Shown: positions 8,836 to 16,519 of the stretch, piece after piece | Layout of the letters: each line of letters begins with the position of its first letter | Position numbering within the stretch: position 1 is the first letter of the stretch | Assembly (NCBI RefSeq): GCF_000720925.1 | Contig: NZ_JOEE01000002.1 | Span: 310,001-374,000, forward strand | Direction: 5' to 3' | Length of the DNA stretch: 64,000 nt | Source: Phycicoccus jejuensis | GTDB lineage: Bacteria > Actinomycetota > Actinomycetes > Actinomycetales > Dermatophilaceae | Made by a program: the position numbers and the translations under genes | Notes under the pieces: generated by a model | The model's input: only the letters and a program-made list of their open reading frames with translations | Told to the model about the DNA's origin: nothing | Database searches by the model: none

Positions 8836-11631
8836 ATGACCACGCACGTCAGCAGACCACGCGCGTCCGCGCGGAGGGTGGCGACGCTCGCCACCACCGT
8901 CGCGCTCGCGCTCACCGGGGCGGGGGCCGCCGCGGCGACCACGTCCGGTGACCACCACGGCGGAGGACACTCCTCGCGCCCGCCGACCTCGACGACGTCC
9001 GCCGGGAAGCCGGTCGACCTCGGGGCGCTGTTCATCGGCGCGCACCCCGACGACGAGGCCGGCTCGCTGTCGGCCTACGGGCAGTGGGGTCACGACAACC
9101 ACCTGCGCACCGGCGTCGTCACCGTGACGCGCGGCGAGGGCGGCGGCAACGCGGTCGGCCCCGAGGAGGGCCCGCCGCTCGGCCTCCTGCGCGAGAAGGA
9201 GGAGCGCTCGGCCGTCGGTCGGGCGGGTATCACCGACATCTTCAACCTCGACGAGGTCGACTTCTACTACACCGTCAGCGACCCGCTGACCCAGGAGGTC
9301 TGGGACCACGACGAGGTCCTCGGCAAGGTCGTCCGGGTCATCCGCGAGACCCGCCCCGAGATCCTCTTCACGATGGACCCCGCGCCGTCTCCCGGCAACC
9401 ACGGCAACCACCAGGAGGCCGCGCGCCTCGCGACCGAGGCCTTCGCGGCCGCGGGCGACCCGACGCGCTACCCGGAGCAGATCCGCACGGAGGGCCTGCG
9501 GCCGTTCTCGCCCGACAAGCTGATGATGCGCGGGTCGGCCACCGCCCCGACCGGTGAGCAGTGCATGGCGCAGCTCGCCCCGAAGGACCCGACCCAGACG
9601 GTCTACGGCGTGTGGGCCGGCGCCACCTCGCCGGACGGCCGCACCTGGGCCGCCGTCGAGCGCGACGCGCAGCGCCAGTACGCCTCCCAGGGCTGGGCCG
9701 GCTTCCCCGACGTGCCGACCGACCCGACGAAGATCGGCTGCGACGTCTTCCGCCAGGTCGACTCGCGCGTGCCGTTCGCCGAGCCGGGCACCGCTGCGGC
9801 GCAGCGCTCCTGGTCGGCGCTCGCCGGGTCCAAGGTGCACGCACCGGGCACCGTCCCGCTGGGCACCGGCCTGCGCGTCGACACCGACCGCTTCGGCGTC
9901 CTGCCCGGCCGGTCGTTCGAGGCGACGGTCTCCGTCACGGCGCCCCGTCGCGCCCTGCCGGGTGCCTCCGTCCGGCTCGACCTGCCCGACGGCTGGACCG
10001 CGACCGGCCGACGTGACCTCGGCACCGTGAAGCCCGGGCGCACCATCACCCGCACGTTCACGGTCACCCCGGCGGCCGACGCCGACGCCGGCCAGCGGGC
10101 GCGCGTCGCCGCCCGCCTCTCGACGAAGGTCGGGTCCGGCTACTCGGACCGCGTCGTCGAGGTCGTCCCGACCGTCTCGGCGCGCCAGCAGCTGCTGCCC
10201 CAGGTCGCCGACTTCGAGCGGTGGGCCCCGGCGACGGCCGACGAGCCCCAGCTGAGCGGCACCGTCACGCCGGTCCTGCCCATCGCCTCCGGCAAGAGCC
10301 GTGAGGTGCGGGTCGACCTGCACAACAACGGCACCCGCCCGGATGCCGGCACGGTGGCCCTCGAGCTGCCCGACGGCTTCTCCGCCGAGCCGGCGAGCGC
10401 CGACTACGGGCCGCTGGCGGCCGGGGCGGACGGCAGCGTGACGTTCACCGTCACCAACACCGACGCCTCCCTCCCGACCTCCAACCAGGGCGGCACCCCC
10501 GGCGCCGCGGCGGGTGACTACGCCTACCGGATCGTCACGACCACCCGGGCGGGCACCTCGACGGCCGGTGGCGCCCTCGAGATCGTCCCGACCACGACGA
10601 TCGAGGAGGCCTCCGCCGCACCGGTGGTCGACGGCACCGAGTCGCCGGGCGAGTACCCCGGTGAGGCCATCGACATCTCCCGCCTCTGGGAGGGGACGGC
10701 CTGCTCCTCGGCCGCCGACTGCTCGGCCACGGCGAAGGTCGCCTGGCACGAGGACACGCTCAACGTCCTCGTGCACGTGACCGACGACGTGCTCGGCACC
10801 CGGCTCGACACCGCGGACTGCAAGCGGCACTGGCGCACCGACTCGGTCGAGATCGCGATCGACCCGCGGGGCGACAGCGAGAACACCTCGACGACGTTCA
10901 AGGCAGCCGTCCTCCCCGCCACGGCGGAGGGTCCGGCGTGCGGCCTGCGCGACGCCGACAACCACCAGGGCCCGGCGGCCGAGACCGCTCCCGGCATGAA
11001 GGTGGCGTCGACGGTGGACGAGCCGTACGACGGCTACACCGTCGAGGTGTCCATCCCGATGTCGGAGCTCCCCGGCGCGGTCGACCCCGAGCACCTCGGG
11101 CTCGACCTGTTCGTCTACGACTCCGACACCCAGGACAAGACCGGCCAGACCCGCATCGGCTGGTCGACCTGGGGCGGCGTGCAGGGCGACCCGTACCGCT
11201 GGGGCGTCGCGACGCTGCCGGGCTACACCCCGCCGGCTGACCGTCCGACCGAGGCGCCGGAGCCGGTGATCCCGCGCACGGCGTTGTCGTCGCTCGACAG
11301 CCCGCCGTCGCTCGAGCAGGCGGTGCGCAACGACGTGCCGCTGGCCGGTGGCCCCGCGAGCGCGCCGCAGCGCGCCGGATGGGTCGAGCGCGTCTCGACC
11401 TCGAAGGACACCGCGTGGGTCCGCCTGCACGCCAACGCCGCCGGGACGGCGCACGTCTACGTCGTCGACGGCAAGGGCACCATCGGGTCCCGCACCGTCA
11501 CGATCGGCGGCGCCACCGAGCGCGGCATCACGGTCGACCTCGACCGGCGGGGCGGGAGCAACACCCGCGTCTACGTCGGCTGGCTCGACCGGGCCGGCGG
11601 CACGTTGGCGTCGGTGGCCGGCCCCCGCTGA
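8836..11631 (+). CDS. secreted PIG-L family deacetylase with NEW3-like and CBM9-like domains
   Basis: A 931-residue exported protein. A basic start and hydrophobic stretch ending near AGAAAA (about residue 34) looks like a signal peptide. The PIG-L/LmbE zinc deacetylase domain runs from about 60 to 320, with the metal motif AHPDDE (His70, Asp72, Asp73) and the later HGNHQEA histidines. Two NEW3-like beta domains follow (about 335-560), then a CBM9-like carbohydrate-binding domain (about 595-800; DGTESPGEYPG, DSVEIAIDPRG). The last 100 residues form another beta-type module. Last gene of the kinase-importer operon. The likely role is removing N-acetyl groups from a glycan or glycoconjugate outside the cell; the substrate is inferred, not shown. 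Confidence 0.88.
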   Translation: MTTHVSRPRASARRVATLATTVALALTGAGAAAATTSGDHHGGGHSSRPPTSTTSAGKPVDLGALFIGAHPDDEAGSLSAYGQWGHDNHLRTGVVTVTRGEGGGNAVGPEEGPPLGLLREKEERSAVGRAGITDIFNLDEVDFYYTVSDPLTQEVWDHDEVLGKVVRVIRETRPEILFTMDPAPSPGNHGNHQEAARLATEAFAAAGDPTRYPEQIRTEGLRPFSPDKLMMRGSATAPTGEQCMAQLAPKDPTQTVYGVWAGATSPDGRTWAAVERDAQRQYASQGWAGFPDVPTDPTKIGCDVFRQVDSRVPFAEPGTAAAQRSWSALAGSKVHAPGTVPLGTGLRVDTDRFGVLPGRSFEATVSVTAPRRALPGASVRLDLPDGWTATGRRDLGTVKPGRTITRTFTVTPAADADAGQRARVAARLSTKVGSGYSDRVVEVVPTVSARQQLLPQVADFERWAPATADEPQLSGTVTPVLPIASGKSREVRVDLHNNGTRPDAGTVALELPDGFSAEPASADYGPLAAGADGSVTFTVTNTDASLPTSNQGGTPGAAAGDYAYRIVTTTRAGTSTAGGALEIVPTTTIEEASAAPVVDGTESPGEYPGEAIDISRLWEGTACSSAADCSATAKVAWHEDTLNVLVHVTDDVLGTRLDTADCKRHWRTDSVEIAIDPRGDSENTSTTFKAAVLPATAEGPACGLRDADNHQGPAAETAPGMKVASTVDEPYDGYTVEVSIPMSELPGAVDPEHLGLDLFVYDSDTQDKTGQTRIGWSTWGGVQGDPYRWGVATLPGYTPPADRPTEAPEPVIPRTALSSLDSPPSLEQAVRNDVPLAGGPASAPQRAGWVERVSTSKDTAWVRLHANAAGTAHVYVVDGKGTIGSRTVTIGGATERGITVDLDRRGGSNTRVYVGWLDRAGGTLASVAGPR

Positions 11632-11647
11632 CCCCCGCCCCATCGGA

Positions 11648-11693
11648 GTCGAGTGCGGACGTGGTTGCTCCGGCGACCACTTCCGCACTCGAC
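11648..11693. repeat. 46-bp imperfect palindrome, family A, copy 1
   Basis: Arms of 20 bases (11648-11667 and 11674-11693, two mismatches) around a 6-base loop; outer arm GTCGAGTGCGGA. A second copy with 40 of 46 bases identical is at 57191-57236. It lies just after the deacetylase stop and may also act as a terminator, though there is no T-run. Confidence 0.85.
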
Positions 11694-11726
11694 ACCGGTG
11701 AGAGCCCGCCACCCGCACCACCCATC

Positions 11727-11782
11727 GCGGGCTACACCGCAGTAAGTGTCGCCACAGCAGCAACTACTGCGGTGTAGCCCGC
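11727..11782. repeat. 54-56 bp palindrome, family B, copy 1
   Basis: Perfect 18-base arms (11727-11744 and 11765-11782; GGGCTACACCGCAGTA) with a 20-base loop. A related copy of the same size is at 31647-31700. It lies 33 bp after family A copy 1 in the same intergenic region. Confidence 0.85.
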
Positions 11783-11817
11783 ACCGGCGTGCGCGGGGGC
11801 TCCGGGGACGAAAGTGG

Positions 11818-11848
11818 TTGCGGCCAGACCGCTTCACCGGGGTACCGT
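11818..11848 (+). promoter_or_regulatory. possible promoter of the ABC-F gene
   Basis: TTGCGG (11818-11823) and TACCGT (11843-11848), spacer 19 bases. Transcription would begin near 11855, giving a leader of about 80 bases before the ABC-F start. In the rest of the 304-bp gap 11632-11935 only the two palindromes and a three-codon ORF were seen. Confidence 0.35.
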
Positions 11849-11857
11849 GGTCGGACC

Positions 11858-11869
11858 ATGAAGCACTGA
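11858..11869 (+). other. possible three-codon leader ORF (Met-Lys-His-stop)
   Basis: ATG AAG CAC TGA begins about 10 bases after the TACCGT -10 box and 67 bases before the ABC-F gene. Resistance-type ABC-F genes are often controlled by short leader peptides, but an ORF this short can occur by chance. Confidence 0.2.
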
Positions 11870-11935
11870 CCCACGCCCTGCTCGCGCCCGAGGCACCGCC
11901 CGGCGAGCACGCAAGCACCACCGCGTGGAGTCCCC

Positions 11936-13561
11936 GTGCCAGCATCCTCCCCCCTCGTCGTCCGCGACCTGTCCTACGCCGTCGACGGCCGCCTCGTCCT
12001 CGACGGCGTCTCGCTCACCGTCCCGCCCGGCCACCGCGTCGGGCTCGTCGGCGAGAACGGCTCCGGCAAGTCGACGCTCCTCGCCTGCCTCGCCGGCCGG
12101 CTCGCCCCGACGTCGGGGTCGGCGGGCGTCCCCGACGACCTCGGGTACCTCCCGCAGGACTCCGGGCTCGACCCGTCCGCGACCGTCGGCGCCGTGCTGC
12201 GCGCGGCCCTCGCGCCGCTGCACCGGCTCGCCGCCGACGTCGAGCGGCTCGCCACCGACCTCGCCACGCGGCCGGACGACGCCACGACCTCGGCGGCCTA
12301 CGACCACGCCCTGGCCCGGGCCGTCGCGCGCGACGCGTGGGACGCCGACCGCCGGGCCGAGGTGGCGGCGCACGCGCTCGGGCTGGAGCGCATCCCCCAC
12401 GACCGGCTCGTCGCGCGGACGAGCGGCGGCGAGCGCACCCGCCTCGCCCTCGCGGCGCTCCTCGTGCGCCGCCCGGACGCATTGCTCCTCGACGAGCCGA
12501 CCAACCACCTCGACGACGCCGCGCTCGAGTTCCTCGAGTCCGAGCTGTCGTCGATGCCGGGAGCCGTGCTCGTCGCGAGCCACGACCGGGTGCTGCTCGA
12601 GCGGGCCTGCACCGGGGTCGTCGACCTCGACCCGCGCCACCGCGGCACGGACGGTGTCGGCGGGGCGTCCTGGACCGGCTCCTTCGCCGACTACCGGGCG
12701 GCGAAGGCGGCCGCCCGCCGGCGCTGGGAGGAGCAGTGGCTCGAGGAGCGCGAGCTCGTCGCGGACCTGCGCGAGCGGGCCGTCACCCGCGAGGGCGGCG
12801 TCGCCCACGGCCGGGGCCCGACCGACAACGACAAGTTCATCCACGCGTTCAAGGGCTCGCGCGTGCAGACCGCCGCCCGCCGCCGGGCCAAGGACGCCGA
12901 GCGGCGCCTCGAGCGCATCGTCGCCGACCCCGTGCCGCGTCCCCCGGCGCGGCTGAGGCTGGACGTCGACCTGGGCCGCGGGGGCGCGCCGTCCTCGGGC
13001 GTGCGGGTCCGCGACCTCCACGTGCCCGGACGCCTCCGGCTCGCGCGGCTCGACGTCGCGGCCGGCGAGCACCTGCTCGTCACCGGGCCCAACGGCTGCG
13101 GCAAGTCCACGCTGCTGCGCGCCCTCGAGGACGCCCCGCGGCACCGCGGCGTCGACGTCGGCGGCCGGGTGGCGCGCCTCGCGCAGGACACCGTCTTCGA
13201 CGACCCGCGGCGCAGCCCCCAGCAGCTCGTCGCCGCGCAGCAGGGCCTCGACGAGGACGACGCGCGGGCCGCGCTCCTGCCGCTCGGGCTCGTCCACCCG
13301 CGCGACGCCGCCCGCCCGGTCGGCGACCTCAGCCTCGGCCAGCAGCGACGGCTCGCCCTCGCCCTCGTCGTCCTGGACCGCCCGGACGTCCTCCTCCTCG
13401 ACGAGCCGACGAACCACCTGTCGCTCACCCTCGTCGACGAGCTCGAGGAGGCCGTCGACGCGTCGCCGGCGACGGTGCTCGTCGCCTCGCACGACCGCTG
13501 GCTGCGGCGTCGATGGACCGCACGCGAGCTGCCGCTGCCCGCACGCGGCGACGTACGGTGA
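11936..13561 (+). CDS. ABC-F family ATPase (ribosome-associated type)
   Basis: A 541-residue soluble protein with two ABC domains and no membrane segments, the ABC-F layout. Domain 1 has Walker A GENGSGKST (about 39-47), signature SGGERTRLALA (about 163) and LLLDEPTNHLDD (about 183). Domain 2 has GPNGCGKST (about 384), LSLGQQRRLALAL (about 465) and LLLDEPTNHLS (about 485). The linker is rich in Arg/Lys and holds the PTDNDKFIHAFKGS segment. Family members bind the ribosomal E site and either help translation or protect against antibiotics; which applies here is open. GTG start; DUF2256 and phosphoesterase genes follow. Confidence 0.9.
   Translation: MPASSPLVVRDLSYAVDGRLVLDGVSLTVPPGHRVGLVGENGSGKSTLLACLAGRLAPTSGSAGVPDDLGYLPQDSGLDPSATVGAVLRAALAPLHRLAADVERLATDLATRPDDATTSAAYDHALARAVARDAWDADRRAEVAAHALGLERIPHDRLVARTSGGERTRLALAALLVRRPDALLLDEPTNHLDDAALEFLESELSSMPGAVLVASHDRVLLERACTGVVDLDPRHRGTDGVGGASWTGSFADYRAAKAAARRRWEEQWLEERELVADLRERAVTREGGVAHGRGPTDNDKFIHAFKGSRVQTAARRRAKDAERRLERIVADPVPRPPARLRLDVDLGRGGAPSSGVRVRDLHVPGRLRLARLDVAAGEHLLVTGPNGCGKSTLLRALEDAPRHRGVDVGGRVARLAQDTVFDDPRRSPQQLVAAQQGLDEDDARAALLPLGLVHPRDAARPVGDLSLGQQRRLALALVVLDRPDVLLLDEPTNHLSLTLVDELEEAVDASPATVLVASHDRWLRRRWTARELPLPARGDVR
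13554..13559 (+). promoter_or_regulatory. TACGGT -10 box inside the end of the ABC-F gene
   Basis: The hexamer ends 6 bases before an ATG at 13566, which would start a leaderless 13-codon ORF leading into the DUF2256 gene. Confidence 0.45.
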
Positions 13562-13565
13562 GGCG

Positions 13566-13607
13566 ATGAGCCGCCGCCACGACCAGGACGCCCGATGGCG
13601 CGGATGA
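13566..13607 (+). CDS. possible leaderless 13-residue upstream ORF
   Basis: An ORF of 13 codons ([13 protein letters not shown]) starts 6 bases after a TACGGT box. Its TGA overlaps an in-frame ATG of the DUF2256 gene at 13604 (ATGA), so it could serve translational coupling. No homology is claimed; the ORF is supported only by position. Confidence 0.3.
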   Translation: MSRRHDQDARWRG

Positions 13608-13750
13608 CCCGCAAGGCCGACCTGCCCACCAAGGTCTGCGCGACGTGCGGCCGGCCGTTCGCCTGGCGCAAGAAGTGGGCCCGCGACTGGGACGAGGTGC
13701 GCTATTGCTCGGAGGCCTGCCGCCGCAACCGCCCGAAGGACGAGGCATGA
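13595..13750 (+). CDS. DUF2256 small zinc-ribbon-like protein
   Basis: A 51-residue protein with the DUF2256 pattern [20 protein letters not shown] followed by [11 protein letters not shown]: four cysteines as C-x2-C and C-x3-C, presumably binding one metal. Function is unknown; the family is often found near photolyase or phosphoesterase genes. ATG at 13595 is used; the in-frame ATG at 13604 is an alternative. The stop overlaps the ATG of the phosphoesterase by 4 bp. Confidence 0.85.
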   Translation: MARMTRKADLPTKVCATCGRPFAWRKKWARDWDEVRYCSEACRRNRPKDEA

Positions 13751-14271
13751 GCCGCGAGCCCGGCACGCGGGTGCTGCTCATGAGCGACACCCACCTGCCC
13801 AAGCGGGCCAAGGACCTGCCGGCGCCGCTCTGGGACGCCGTCGAGGCGGCGGACCTCGTCGTGCACGCCGGCGACTGGGTCGACGAGGCGACGCTCGACG
13901 CCCTCGAGGCCCGCAGCGCCCGGCTGCTCGCCTGCTGGGGCAACAACGACGGCCCCGGCCTGCGGGCGCGGTTGCCCGAGGTCGCCCGCGCGACCATCGA
14001 GGGCGTGCGCGTCGCCGTCGTCCACGAGACCGGCCAGAAGCAGCGCCGCGAGGAGCGGATGCGCGTCACGTACCCGGACGTCGACCTGCTCGTGTTCGGG
14101 CACAGCCACATCCCGTGGGACACCGCGCAGGACGGCCTGCGGCTGCTCAACCCCGGCTCGCCGACCGACCGCCGGCGCCAGCCGGACTTCACGTGGATGA
14201 CCCTGCGCCTGGCCGACGGCGGCATCCACGACGTGGAGCTCCACCGCCTCCCCCCGCACACCCCCGCCTGA
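13747..14271 (+). CDS. metallophosphoesterase, YfcE/MJ0936-like
   Basis: A 174-residue calcineurin-like phosphoesterase. The metal ligands appear in order: MSDTHLPKR (Asp, His), HAGDW (Asp), GNND (Asn), a His in VVHETGQ and GHSHIPWD near residue 118-125. Length fits the small single-domain YfcE group, which hydrolyses phosphodiesters. The natural substrate is unknown. The ATG overlaps the DUF2256 stop, so the two are co-translated. The gene ends in front of a strong double hairpin and converges on the peroxiredoxin gene. Confidence 0.88.
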   Translation: MSREPGTRVLLMSDTHLPKRAKDLPAPLWDAVEAADLVVHAGDWVDEATLDALEARSARLLACWGNNDGPGLRARLPEVARATIEGVRVAVVHETGQKQRREERMRVTYPDVDLLVFGHSHIPWDTAQDGLRLLNPGSPTDRRRQPDFTWMTLRLADGGIHDVELHRLPPHTPA

Positions 14272-14284
14272 CCCCGGCGCCTCA

Positions 14285-14346
14285 ACATTTCGGGGTCACC
14301 CCGAAATGTCCACGAGACCCCGGCTCGGAGCCGGGGTCTCGTGGAC
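14285..14346. terminator. double-hairpin bidirectional terminator
   Basis: Hairpin 1: perfect 11-base arms 14285-14295 and 14299-14309, loop TCA. Hairpin 2: perfect 18-base arms 14308-14325 and 14329-14346, loop CGG. They share two bases and separate two convergent genes. Confidence 0.8.
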
Positions 14347-14378
14347 GTTCGCGTGTCTCGGGCCGGACGGCCGCCGGC

Positions 14379-15008
14379 TCAGGCCGGGGCGTCGGCGAAG
14401 CGCAGGTAGGGCTTGACCTCGTCGACGTTCTCGAAGCGCTCGCGGGCGTCGTCGGTCGAGATCGTCGGGGCGACGATGACGCGGTCGCCCGGCTGCCACT
14501 CGGCCGGCGTCGAGACCGGGGCGGCGTCCGTCTGCTGGAGCGCGTCGAGGGCCCGGAGGATCTCGGTGAAGTTGCGCCCCACCGACTTCGGGTAGGTGAT
14601 GGTCAGGCGCACCTTGTTGCCGGGGTCGACGAGGAAGACCGACCGCACGGTCGAGGTGTCACCCTCGCCGGGGTGGATCATGTCGTAGGCCTGCGCGACG
14701 GCGCGGTCCTGGTCGGCGATGATCGGGAAGTCGACCGCGACCCCGCCGACCTCGGCGATGTCCGGCACCCAGCGGCCGTGGTCCTCGACCGAGTCGACGG
14801 ACACGGCGATCGGCTTGGCGTTGCGCGCGGCGAACTCCCCGGCGAGCGCCGCGGTCCGGCCGAGCTCGGTCGTGCAGACGGGCGTGAAGTCGGCCGGGTG
14901 GCTGAACAGCACGGCCCAAGCGCCGTCCTTCCACGCGTGGAAGCTGATCGGGCCGGCCGTCGAGTCGGCAGTGAAGTCGGGGGCGGTGTCGCCGAGGTGG
15001 AGGGACAT
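14379..15008 (-). CDS. 1-Cys peroxiredoxin (Prx6 class)
   Basis: A 209-residue thiol peroxidase that should reduce H2O2 or alkyl hydroperoxides in the cytosol. The peroxidatic Cys45 lies in HPADFTPVCTTELG, and a Prx6-type C-terminal domain follows (KVRLTITYPKSVGRNFTEILR, WQPGDRVIVAP). Cys45 is the only cysteine, which fits a 1-Cys mechanism with an external thiol. An AGGAG ribosome site precedes the ATG. A 10-base inverted repeat overlaps the start codon (15006-15052) and may be an operator for a redox regulator. Confidence 0.93.
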   Translation of the reverse strand: MSLHLGDTAPDFTADSTAGPISFHAWKDGAWAVLFSHPADFTPVCTTELGRTAALAGEFAARNAKPIAVSVDSVEDHGRWVPDIAEVGGVAVDFPIIADQDRAVAQAYDMIHPGEGDTSTVRSVFLVDPGNKVRLTITYPKSVGRNFTEILRALDALQQTDAAPVSTPAEWQPGDRVIVAPTISTDDARERFENVDEVKPYLRFADAPA

Positions 15009-15052
15009 CGATAACTCCTCGTTTGAAGATGGCTGACCACATGTTATCGATG
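15006..15052. promoter_or_regulatory. inverted repeat over the peroxiredoxin start, possible operator
   Basis: CATCGATAAC (15006-15015) and its exact inverse GTTATCGATG (15043-15052), 27 bases apart. One arm covers the start codon. AT-rich arms stand out in this GC-rich sequence. Confidence 0.5.
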
Positions 15053-15185
15053 GACCCCGCCGGTCGTCTCAGGTTGCCCGCACTCCGGACGCGCGAGGCC
15101 GGCAGATCGGACGCCGGGGTTGCTGCCGGACGACCCGGCGGCTGCGGGGACATCCGGCACGCGCCCGGCGCCGGCGCCTCGTCGC

Positions 15186-15191
15186 TAGGGT
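15186..15191 (+). promoter_or_regulatory. leaderless -10 box of the GNAT gene
   Basis: TAGGGT ends 7 bases before the GTG start at 15199. Confidence 0.5.
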
Positions 15192-15198
15192 CGGCGCC

Positions 15199-15729
15199 GT
15201 GCGCACCCTCACCTCGGAGCGGCTCGTGCTGCGGCCCTGGGAGCCCGCCGACGCCGACTTCCTCCTCGACCTCGAGGGCCGTTGGGAGGTCGTCCGGCAC
15301 CTCGGCGCGGCCCCGTCGACGATGACCTCGCGCGACGAGGCGCTGGCGTCGATCCACCGGCGGCGGGCCATCAGCGCGCACCACGTGCACGGCGTCTGGC
15401 TCGTCGCCGACCACGACGGGCGCCGGCTCGGCAACCTCCTCCTCAAGCCCGTGCCCCTGAGCACGGACGAACAGGCGGACCGGCCTCCGGAGGTCGAGGT
15501 CGGCTGGCACCTGCACCCCGACGCCTGGGGCCACGGCTACGCCACCGAGGCGGCACGGATGGTCCTCGACGACGCCTTCGCCCGGGGGCTGACCCGCGTC
15601 GTCGCCGTCGTCCACCCCGAGAACACCGCCTCGACGGCCGTGTGCCGGCGCCTGGGGATGCGCCACCTCGGCCCGAGCACCAGGTACATGGACGCCACGC
15701 TCGAGGTGTTCGAGCTCGTCGCTCCCTGA
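15199..15729 (+). CDS. GNAT acetyltransferase, RimJ/RimL-like
   Basis: A 176-residue N-acetyltransferase. It opens with the RimJ/RimL-type pattern LTSERLVLRPWEPADADF, and the acetyl-CoA motif is HPDAWGHGYATEA (about residues 108-120), followed by HPENTASTAVCRRLGM. The acceptor (protein N-terminus, amino acid or antibiotic) cannot be deduced. GTG at 15199 is supported by a TAGGGT box 7 bases upstream, giving a leaderless message. Monocistronic by context. Confidence 0.87.
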   Translation: MRTLTSERLVLRPWEPADADFLLDLEGRWEVVRHLGAAPSTMTSRDEALASIHRRRAISAHHVHGVWLVADHDGRRLGNLLLKPVPLSTDEQADRPPEVEVGWHLHPDAWGHGYATEAARMVLDDAFARGLTRVVAVVHPENTASTAVCRRLGMRHLGPSTRYMDATLEVFELVAP

Positions 15730-15775
15730 CCCGGAGCCGCCGTCCCGGGGGCTGTCGTCCACGGCCCATCGGGGC

Positions 15776-15781
15776 TAGGGT
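15776..15781 (+). promoter_or_regulatory. leaderless -10 box of the PCD-VOC gene
   Basis: TAGGGT lies 8 bases before the ATG at 15790. Confidence 0.45.
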
Positions 15782-15789
15782 CGCCCGCC

Positions 15790-16479
15790 ATGGACATGCT
15801 CGGGGGAGACGACATCGCGGCGGCCGCGCTCGACGACTGGCGCCGGCTGGCCCAGGGGCTGCACGCCCGCTACCGCGTCGACGACTTCGGGGCGGCCGCC
15901 CGCTTCGTCGCCGCCGTCGCCGAGGCGGGGGACGAGGTCGGCCACCACCCGCGCGTGGCGATCGCCCCGGGCGTCGTCGACCTCAAGCTGAGCACCGAGG
16001 ACGCCGTCTACCGCGAGGACGACGGCACCGAGCACGTCGTCGAGTGGATGACGCAGCAGGACGTCGACCTCGCCCGTCGCATCACCGAGGTCGCCGCTGC
16101 GCAGGGCCTCGACCCCGACCCGGCCGCCGTCAGCGTGCTCGAGCTCGGCCTCGACACCCCCGACTCCGCGCGCGTCGCCCCGGTCTGGGCCGCGCTGCTC
16201 ACCGGCGACCCCGCGAGCCGCGGCCGGGGCACGCCCGGCGACGAGGTGCGGGACGCCGCCCAGCGCATCCCCAACCTCTGGTTCGACGACCCCGCCGAGG
16301 AGCGCGCCGGGCAGCGCGTCCACGTCGAGGTCTACGTCGCCCCCGAGGCCGCCGGCCCGCGCATCGCCGCCGCCGTCGCCGCGGGCGCGACGGTCGTCGA
16401 CGACAGCCAGGCTCCCCGGCTGGTCGTCCTCGCCGACCCGGACGGCAACCGCGGCGTCGTCTGCGCGCCCGGCGCCTGA
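15790..16479 (+). CDS. fusion of a pterin dehydratase-like domain and a VOC/glyoxalase-like domain
   Basis: A 229-residue two-domain protein. Residues about 10-105 resemble 4a-hydroxytetrahydrobiopterin dehydratase (DCoH), with the hallmark EVGHHPRVAI (His52, His53, Pro54) and a DLARRITEVAA helix. Residues about 110-229 resemble a vicinal-oxygen-chelate fold, ending in VVLADPDGNRGVVCAPG, the usual last strand of VOC proteins. The combination is seen in actinobacteria but has no agreed function; pterin recycling is one possibility. It is transcribed alone and converges on the permease gene. Confidence 0.82.
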   Translation: MDMLGGDDIAAAALDDWRRLAQGLHARYRVDDFGAAARFVAAVAEAGDEVGHHPRVAIAPGVVDLKLSTEDAVYREDDGTEHVVEWMTQQDVDLARRITEVAAAQGLDPDPAAVSVLELGLDTPDSARVAPVWAALLTGDPASRGRGTPGDEVRDAAQRIPNLWFDDPAEERAGQRVHVEVYVAPEAAGPRIAAAVAAGATVVDDSQAPRLVVLADPDGNRGVVCAPGA

Positions 16480-16519
16480 GCCGAGCGCGCGGCGCCGACC
16501 GGCACCCCGGCGAACGGCC

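Noticed and set aside
11936-13561. Calling the ABC-F protein an antibiotic-resistance gene
   Set aside because: The layout fits both resistance and housekeeping ABC-F proteins; nothing in the sequence decides between them.
13566-13607. Using the ATG at 13566 as the start of the DUF2256 gene
   Set aside because: That frame stops at 13605-13607; the DUF2256 residues are in another frame starting at 13595 or 13604.
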